A stretch of 64,000 nucleotides of DNA from Deltaproteobacteria bacterium (GTDB lineage Bacteria; Desulfobacterota; DSM-4660; Desulfatiglandales; HGW-15): assembly GCA_020060215.1 (NCBI GenBank), contig JAGVAP010000082.1, positions 124,001 to 188,000 of the forward strand. The letters run 5' to 3'. The position numbers and the translations under genes were made by a program. The notes under the pieces are model-generated. The model worked only from the letters and a program-made list of their open reading frames with translations. It was not told the DNA's origin and did not search any database. Below are positions 59,109-64,000 of this stretch, one piece after another (positions within the stretch are counted from its first letter, which is position 1; each line of letters begins with the position of its first letter).

Positions 59109-59954
59109 CTATTCCGCTCGCACTCCTCTTCGGTTGAGGGCGTAGCTCCCCTGCTTCCCGGAAAACGGCAGGACCAGGATCCGGCCCAGGGTCAGACGAG
59201 AGGGCTCCCGGAACTGACTGAGGCCGATCGTCATGTCCATGTGGCCCCGGGTCGGCTGGCTGCGATAGGTCCCCAGGATCCGGTCCCACCACGGGAGGCT
59301 GAACCCGAAGTTGGAATTCGTCTCGCTGGGGAACACGGAATGGTGGACCCTGTGCATATCCGGGGTCACGACCAGGAGCCGCAACACGCGGTCCAAGCCC
59401 AAGGGGAGCAAGAAGTTCCCGTGATTGAACATGGCCGTGCCGTTGAGGACGATCTCGAAGAGGATGACGCCGAGCGCCGGCGGCCCCAGGAGGGCGACGG
59501 CGCTCACCTTGATTCCCATGGAGACGAAGATCTCGATGGGATGAAAACGGGTGCCCGTGGTCACATCGAAGTCCATATCGGCATGATGCATCATGTGGAG
59601 ACGCCACAAGGTAGGTATGGCATGGAATCCGACATGCTGCAGGTAGATGACGAAGTCCAGGGCCAGGACCGAGAGTGCGACCTCCGCCCAGAAAGGGAGA
59701 TCCGTCATGTTCAGCAGCCCCCATCCCTTCTGCTCCGCCCACACGGATGCAGCGACCGCGGTCACTGGAAAGAGGAGCCGCAAGAGCGCGGTATCGATGA
59801 CGATGATCCCGATATTGGCGAACCATCGGCTCCGTTTGGAGGTAAGAAGGGGCCGACGGGGCGCGAAGATCTCCGCGATCGCCACCGCGCCGAATATCCC
59901 GACGAAAAAGGCCAGGCGGACCGCCGCTTCATGTTGAGCCATGAAATCACTCAT
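59109..59954 (-). CDS. Sterol desaturase/fatty-acid hydroxylase family protein
   Basis: A 281-residue membrane di-iron enzyme. The three histidine boxes are HVGFH, HMMHHAD and HRVHHS, in the order of the ERG3/fatty-acid-hydroxylase family, between four helices (for example FFVGIFGAVAIAEIFA and VALSVLALDFVIYLQ). Substrate is unknown but a lipid is likely, particularly with a lysophospholipid-type acyltransferase two bases downstream. Confidence 0.85.
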   Translation of the reverse strand: MSDFMAQHEAAVRLAFFVGIFGAVAIAEIFAPRRPLLTSKRSRWFANIGIIVIDTALLRLLFPVTAVAASVWAEQKGWGLLNMTDLPFWAEVALSVLALDFVIYLQHVGFHAIPTLWRLHMMHHADMDFDVTTGTRFHPIEIFVSMGIKVSAVALLGPPALGVILFEIVLNGTAMFNHGNFLLPLGLDRVLRLLVVTPDMHRVHHSVFPSETNSNFGFSLPWWDRILGTYRSQPTRGHMDMTIGLSQFREPSRLTLGRILVLPFSGKQGSYALNRRGVRAE

Positions 59955-60023
59955 GTCTCGGATATTAGCACAAGAGGGCGGGGGGTTTGTAGTGAGTTGT
60001 ACGCGGTCGGTGGTTGCAGCCGA

Positions 60024-60052
60024 TTGACTTACAGTAAATATTACAGTATAAG
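60024..60052 (+). promoter_or_regulatory. Promoter of the ImuB-like gene with TTACAGTA direct repeats
   Basis: TTGACT (60024-60029), 17-base spacer, TATAAG (60047-60052). Within the spacer and over both elements lie two direct copies of TTACAGTA, 12 bases apart (60029-60036 and 60041-60048). Direct repeats there suggest a repressor site. They are not a standard LexA palindrome. Confidence 0.6.
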
Positions 60053-60151
60053 GCCGGATATGACAGCAGGAAGGGATGAAGTCCGTTTCCTCAGTATCCC
60101 GTTGATCCTGTTCATCCTGTCCAAGATTTGTTTTTTTCTAAGATGCAGTAG

Positions 60152-61306
60152 ATGCAGCGCCACATCATCCATCTTCACATCCCCGCCTTTCCCATTGCCG
60201 CGGCCAGGGTCTGCCGCCCGGATCTGCGGGGCAGGCCGGTGGCCGTTGCCCCTCTCCATTCGGAACGGGCGCTGCTTCTTTCCGTTTCCATGGAAGCGCG
60301 CAGGGAGGGCATCTTCAAGGGCATGCCCCTTGGAAAGGCGGTCAAATTCTGTCCCGACCTGATCGTGCTGCCCCCCGATCAGGACCTCACCGCAAGGGCC
60401 TCCCGGGCCGTGGCCGGAATGGTCTCCCGCTACACACCCCTCTGGGAACCTTCCAGACCGGGGCATGTCTACCTGGATGTGACCGGTACGGACCGCCTCT
60501 GGGGGAAGGCCAAAGATACGGCCCTCCATATCCGGCGGGAGGTCAGGGAGCGGTTGAGCCTGCCCGGGGCAGCGGGCGTGGCCGCCAACAAGCTGATCTC
60601 CAGCATCGCCTCGAGGGTCGCCTTTTCCGGGGGAGTACTGGATGTGGATCATGGCCGGGAATCCGCATTCATTGCACCCATGAAGGCAGGGGTGCTTCCG
60701 GGTGTAAACCGGATCCATAAGAAGATCCTGCTGGAGGAGTTGCGTATCCACCTGGTCCGGGAGGTTGCCGCCCTGGACATGGGAAGCCTGTCGCTTGTCT
60801 TCGGCCGCCAGGCCGTGGTCATCCATCAAAGGGCCCTGGGGATCGATCCTACTCCGGTCTATCCGCCTCAAAGAGAGCCTGTCATCACCGAGGAGGTCGT
60901 CCTTCCTCAGGATGAGAACGATGAACCGAAGCTCCTGGGAATCCTTTATTCCCTCGTTGAGAAGTGTTCCTCCGAGCTCAGGCGGAGGTCCCTCCGCCCG
61001 CGCAGGGCGGGGATCATGTTCAGGTATGCCGACCAGAAGGAGGTCGTGCGTCGCATTCAACTCTCCGGCAGCGCTTGGGAATTCGATCTCTTCCCGGTGC
61101 TGGAAAGGGTGTTTGTCAAGACCTGCGAACGGCGGGTGCGCATCCGGTTCATGAAGGTATGGTTCAGCGGCTTTTTACCCCCCGATCCCCAGCTCTCCCT
61201 CTTTCCCTCCCCCGCTCCGGACATGGAGAAACGGGCCGGAGTGACCCGGGCCCTGGATCGCGTTCGCGAGAAGTACGGCGACGGCGCGATCCGCTTTGCA
61301 AGATAA
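60152..61306 (+). CDS. ImuB-like, catalytically inactive Y-family polymerase
   Basis: A 384-residue Y-family polymerase homologue that has lost its catalytic carboxylates. Compared with DinB, the first Asp (HVDMDCF) is His9 (HLHIPAF), and the Asp-Glu pair of LSLDEAYLDV is Gly104-His105 in SRPGHVYLDV. The rest of the fold is retained: GVAANKLISSIAS and IPGV-like VLPGVNRIHKK. Near the end is QLSLF (347-351), a textbook beta-clamp-binding motif. ImuB proteins share both traits and act as clamp-bound recruiters in damage-induced mutagenesis. The partner genes imuA/dnaE2 are not in the window. Confidence 0.8.
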   Translation: MQRHIIHLHIPAFPIAAARVCRPDLRGRPVAVAPLHSERALLLSVSMEARREGIFKGMPLGKAVKFCPDLIVLPPDQDLTARASRAVAGMVSRYTPLWEPSRPGHVYLDVTGTDRLWGKAKDTALHIRREVRERLSLPGAAGVAANKLISSIASRVAFSGGVLDVDHGRESAFIAPMKAGVLPGVNRIHKKILLEELRIHLVREVAALDMGSLSLVFGRQAVVIHQRALGIDPTPVYPPQREPVITEEVVLPQDENDEPKLLGILYSLVEKCSSELRRRSLRPRRAGIMFRYADQKEVVRRIQLSGSAWEFDLFPVLERVFVKTCERRVRIRFMKVWFSGFLPPDPQLSLFPSPAPDMEKRAGVTRALDRVREKYGDGAIRFAR

Positions 61307-61382
61307 ACCGAGGGACGACCACTCACGAATCTGGCTGTCCCCCGTCGGCCGCAGGTGAGCGGTCGTCCTGGCGAAGCGGTCG
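61307..61382. repeat. Repeat family C copy
   Basis: ACCGAGGGACGACCACTCAC at the left and GGTGAGCGGTCGTCCTGGCG at the right; GGACGACC and GGTCGTCC are exact complements. It directly follows the stop of the ImuB-like gene. Confidence 0.7.
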
Positions 61383-61545
61383 GTTTTCTCAGATTGACAG
61401 GCTCCAAAAACGGCGTAAGATGTCGCAACTTCCAACGCCTCCCGGACTCCGAAACGGGCGCCTATCGGACACAGGGTCGAACGCAAAAGGATGTGAACGG
61501 ATGGGAGAGACCTGCCGATGAATGGATTTGGAGAGGGCGACAGCC

Positions 61546-62484
61546 ATGCAGAGAAACTACGACCTGGCCGCAGGCAAGATCCATGATCTGGACGCATGCA
61601 GTATCCGCGAGGTAGGGAGAGAGCCCCTTTCGGTCCTGGTCTTCGTCAACCCGGACGCGGATGAGAAGAGGACCCTGATCGATGAATTCAAGATCGATGA
61701 GCATACCCTCAATTCGGCCCTCGACCCCGATGAGCTCTCCCGTCTGGAGTTCGAGCCGGACCACGTGGCCCTCATCTTCAAGATGCCTCGGAACTATTCC
61801 GAAAAGGACCAGCTGCTGTTCCGGGTGGCCTCGACCGGCGTCTTCCTCTTCAAGGACCGCCTGGTCGCCGTGATCCCCGACGACATCCAGCTCTTCAACG
61901 GCAAGCCCTTCAGCAAGGTCGGCTCCCTCCCGGACCTGTTGCTGCGACTGCTCAGCCGGTCCATTTCCCACTTCCGGGACCACCTGAAGGCCATCAACAT
62001 GCTGACGGATGAGCTGGAGCAAAAGATCAACGCCTCGATGGAGAACCGCTATCTCATCAACCTGTTTACCCTGGAAAAGAGCCTGGTCTATTTCCTCAAT
62101 GCCCTCAACGCGAACGGCGTGGTCATGGAAAGGCTGAAGCACAACGCCGCAAAGATCGGGTTCAGCACGGAAGCAGTGGATCTCTTGGACGACATCATCA
62201 TCGAAAACAACCAGTGCAACAAGCAGGCCGAGATCTACTCCAACATCCTGGCGAGCCTGATGGACGCCAGGGTCTCCATCGTGAGCAACAACCTGAACAT
62301 CCTGATCAAGTTTCTCAACATCATCACCATTGCGATCATGGTGCCCACCTTCGTCGTCAGCGCCTTTTCCATGAACGTACAGCTCCCGTTGAAGCAGGGT
62401 CCCCTTTCCTTCTGGATCATCATGGGGCTGGCCATCTTGTCCGTGGTGGGCTTCATGCTCTTTTGGAAGTACAAGAAGTGGTGA
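61546..62484 (+). CDS. corA: CorA-family divalent cation transporter
   Basis: A 312-residue magnesium/cobalt transporter. ATG 61546 follows GGAGAGGG by eight bases and is preferred over ATG 61522. The cytoplasmic funnel runs to about 245, with the long willow helix (KHNAAKIGFSTEAVDLLDDIIIENNQCNKQAEIYSNILASLMDARVSIVSNNL in outline), and two helices end the protein. The invariant GMN signature at the pore mouth is SMN here (VVSAFSMNVQLP). The change is conservative in position and could alter ion selectivity. Confidence 0.88.
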   Translation: MQRNYDLAAGKIHDLDACSIREVGREPLSVLVFVNPDADEKRTLIDEFKIDEHTLNSALDPDELSRLEFEPDHVALIFKMPRNYSEKDQLLFRVASTGVFLFKDRLVAVIPDDIQLFNGKPFSKVGSLPDLLLRLLSRSISHFRDHLKAINMLTDELEQKINASMENRYLINLFTLEKSLVYFLNALNANGVVMERLKHNAAKIGFSTEAVDLLDDIIIENNQCNKQAEIYSNILASLMDARVSIVSNNLNILIKFLNIITIAIMVPTFVVSAFSMNVQLPLKQGPLSFWIIMGLAILSVVGFMLFWKYKKW

Positions 62485-62620
62485 TCGGTCACGGCAGCAC
62501 GCCTCGGCCGTTTATGTCGACCAGTATGCTTGTCGCACATCGCGGGAGGTGTGATCCCGATCCGATCTGTATGGCATTGTCGTATGAGAGAGGGATGATC
62601 CTTTTCCGCAGAGGTTTTTC

Positions 62621-62649
62621 TTGACAAAACCTTTTGGTGTGGATATGAG
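62621..62649 (+). promoter_or_regulatory. Promoter of the leader peptide and DAHP synthase gene
   Basis: TTGACA (62621-62626), 17-base spacer, TATGAG (62644-62649). Predicted start near 62656, about 20 bases before the leader ATG. Confidence 0.7.
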
Positions 62650-62677
62650 TCTCACCATCTGACGAAAGGCCGTAGAG

Positions 62678-62761
62678 ATGGGCAGCAGAGTTTTCCACAG
62701 CCGGTTTTGGTACTTTTACTTTTATTACGGCGCACCGGTCTGCCCATTGAGGAGGTCATAG
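62678..62761 (+). CDS. Leader peptide rich in Phe, Tyr and Trp (27 aa)
   Basis: A 27-codon ORF with AAAGG nine bases before its ATG. It contains FWYFYFYY at residues 10-17 plus one more Phe at residue 6: nine of 27 residues are aromatic. Such clustering is the mark of a leader peptide for ribosome-mediated attenuation: when charged Phe, Tyr or Trp tRNA is short, the ribosome stalls there and RNA folding changes. It ends 30 bases before a terminator hairpin and is followed by a DAHP synthase gene. Confidence 0.8.
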   Translation: MGSRVFHSRFWYFYFYYGAPVCPLRRS

Positions 62762-62790
62762 CCGAGTCGGATCAAAAGTAAGCTAGAACC

Positions 62791-62831
62791 AAGCCATGGA
62801 CAGATCGAAGATGCTGACCATGGCTTTTTTG
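62791..62831 (+). terminator. Attenuator terminator hairpin
   Basis: AGCCATGG (62792-62799) pairs with CCATGGCT (62818-62825), then T residues to 62830. CAG and CTG inside add further pairs. GGTTTTGG (62703-62710, in the Phe/Trp codons) could pair with CCAAGCC (62789-62795), overlapping the 5' arm, and would give an antiterminator; ATGGGCAG (62678-62685) pairs with CTGCCCAT (62740-62747). These alternatives were found by eye and not folded. Confidence 0.75.
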
Positions 62832-62877
62832 TTTCAGGGGCCATGCCAGCCGGAGCATCCTGCCATGGCCCCTGAAA
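62832..62877 (+). other. Second leader hairpin before the DAHP synthase gene
   Basis: TTTCAGGGGCCATG (62832-62845) and CATGGCCCCTGAAA (62864-62877) make a perfect 14-base-pair stem immediately behind the attenuator. There is no T run, so it is not a terminator. Its CCATGGCC segment resembles the attenuator arms, so it may take part in the switch or protect the 5' end of the mRNA. Confidence 0.6.
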
Positions 62878-62974
62878 CTTTGAGGAGCGCTCAATGGTGC
62901 AGGGGGGCGGCCACGGGGATCTCTTTTCAAAAGCGAAGAGGCGCTCGGTAATTCGGATTACGAGGAGGGGAGTC

Positions 62975-64000
62975 ATGAACATCATGATGAAGGAGAATGC
63001 CACCGGGTCCGAGATCGAACACGTGATCCGGTGGGTCGAGTCCGTGGGCTACAAGGCCAGGCTTTGTCACGGGCCCGCGCGAACCGTGGTCAGCGCGATC
63101 GGCGACGACCGGCACAAGGACCGGCTCCAGGCGGCGGAGCAGCTCCCGGGCGTGGAAAGGACCGTGCCCATCCGCAAGCCTTACAAGCTTGCGAGCCGGG
63201 AAGGCAGGGAGGCAGACACGGTCATCCGGGTGGGGAACGTGCAGATCGGGGGCGGCACATTCGTCGTCATGGCGGGTCCATGTTCGGTCGAGAGCCACGA
63301 GCAGATCATGGAGAGCGCCTATGCGGTGATGAAGGGCCGGGCCCATATCCTGCGGGGCGGCGCCTTCAAACCCCGCACCTCTCCCTACAGCTTCCAGGGG
63401 ATGGAGGAGGAGGGGTTGCGGCTCCTGAAGGAGGCGCGGGAGAGCCTTGGCCTGCCTTTCATCACCGAGGTGATGAACACCATGGATGTGGACCTCGTGG
63501 AAGAGTACGCGGATATCCTGCAGATCGGCGCCCGGAACGTCCAGAACTTCCCCCTCCTCAAGAAGGTCGGCCGCATCAGGAAGCCCGTTCTCCTCAAACG
63601 GGGGGTGATGACGACCATCGAGGAGCTGCTCATGTCCGCCGAGTATATCCTCTCCTCGGGCAACGAGGAGGTCATGCTTTGTGAACGGGGGATACGGACC
63701 TTCGAAACCGCCACACGAAACACCCTGGATATCAGCGCAGTGCCGGTCCTGAAGGAATTGACCCATCTGCCCGTCATCGTGGATCCCAGCCACGCTGCAG
63801 GACACTGGAGATATGTGGCCCCCCTTGCCAAGGCGGCCGTTGCGGTGGGCGCAGACGGCATCCTGGTGGAGGTCCATCCTCAGCCTGAAAAGGCGGTCTC
63901 CGACGGACCCCAGTCCCTGAAGCCGGAGAAGTTCTACCGGCTCATGGAGGATATCCGGACCCTGGAAAGGGTGATGCACGCCGGGAACATGGCCGCCTCA
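62975..64000 (+). CDS. aroF: DAHP synthase, type I-beta (3' end outside window)
   Basis: First enzyme of the shikimate pathway, condensing PEP and erythrose-4-phosphate. ATG 62975 follows GAGGAGGGG; 342 codons lie in the window with no stop. The N-terminal 90 residues are an ACT/ferredoxin-like regulatory domain, then the catalytic barrel begins with [16 protein letters not shown]. Further landmarks are [56 protein letters not shown] and [10 protein letters not shown]. The total agrees with the Thermotoga-type (about 338 residues). The aromatic leader and attenuator upstream fit feedback by the pathway's products. Confidence 0.94.
   Translation, partial: MNIMMKENATGSEIEHVIRWVESVGYKARLCHGPARTVVSAIGDDRHKDRLQAAEQLPGVERTVPIRKPYKLASREGREADTVIRVGNVQIGGGTFVVMAGPCSVESHEQIMESAYAVMKGRAHILRGGAFKPRTSPYSFQGMEEEGLRLLKEARESLGLPFITEVMNTMDVDLVEEYADILQIGARNVQNFPLLKKVGRIRKPVLLKRGVMTTIEELLMSAEYILSSGNEEVMLCERGIRTFETATRNTLDISAVPVLKELTHLPVIVDPSHAAGHWRYVAPLAKAAVAVGADGILVEVHPQPEKAVSDGPQSLKPEKFYRLMEDIRTLERVMHAGNMAAS

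Noticed and set aside
60024..60052. LexA (SOS) box before the ImuB-like gene
   Set aside because: TTACAGTAAATATTACAGTA looks LexA-like at first sight, but it is a direct and not an inverted repeat, so it is recorded only as an unknown operator.
61383..61545. Riboswitch (M-box or NiCo type) before corA
   Set aside because: No conserved motif of a known metal riboswitch could be found in the 160-base leader, which begins with repeat C.

Overview
The window is a GC-rich (roughly 60%), gene-dense chromosomal segment from a bacterium that looks like a deltaproteobacterium (Desulfobacterota, sulfate-reducer or syntroph type). This is inferred from gene families rather than from any rRNA: a CobA-HemD fusion beside hemC, an Elp3-like radical SAM protein between rnc and era, an NtrC-type two-component pair, several stand-alone radical SAM proteins, a glutaryl-CoA dehydrogenase-type lysine module and a type I-beta DAHP synthase. 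No tRNA, rRNA or CRISPR array was seen. The left edge cuts a YkgJ-type gene and the right edge cuts the DAHP synthase gene.

Layout. 1-6.1 kb: poorly characterised small genes (HEAT-repeat protein and partner, FmdB-type zinc ribbon, ATP-grasp, YjbQ, lipoprotein). 6.1-9.3 kb: a DtxR-like regulator-feoA-feoB operon with an operator-like palindrome over its promoter, then a cold-shock gene with its own promoter, leader hairpin and terminator. 9.3-13.4 kb: an unknown gene, then rnc-radical SAM-era ending in a strong terminator. 13.6-16.7 kb: sigma54-type response regulator and sensor kinase. 16.9-20.6 kb: prolyl-aminopeptidase-like hydrolase, radical SAM protein, purD. 21-30 kb: a long rightward run of housekeeping genes (LysM/SPOR lipoprotein, coaBC, family-4 UDG, NfeD, slipin, Rho_N protein, ispD, hemC, cobA-hemD). 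30.2-34.6 kb: a divergent lysine-degradation module (glutaryl-CoA dehydrogenase; class-III aminotransferase and ALDH7-type semialdehyde dehydrogenase). 34.6-40.2 kb: an accessory patch with DUF72, a frameshifted permease remnant, chrA, a RAYT transposase in 27-bp inverted repeats, a PPC protein, an MFS transporter and a second PPC fragment hidden at the MFS 3' end. 40.4-50 kb: rlmN, GNAT, a MoxR/DUF4129/DUF58 cluster, cheX, B12-radical SAM and small membrane proteins. 50-64 kb: a TM287/TM288-type ABC exporter, an isochorismatase-fold hydrolase, lon, acyltransferase, sterol-desaturase-like protein, an ImuB-like catalytically dead Y-family polymerase, CorA, and a DAHP synthase gene preceded by a leader peptide and attenuator.

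Two things stand out. First, upstream of the DAHP synthase gene is a 27-codon leader peptide containing the run FWYFYFYY, with a promoter in front and a terminator hairpin behind, the classic plan of an aromatic-amino-acid attenuator. Second, several families of short palindromic repeats are scattered between genes and repeatedly run into the 3' ends of genes, where they supply the last codons and stop of at least five proteins.
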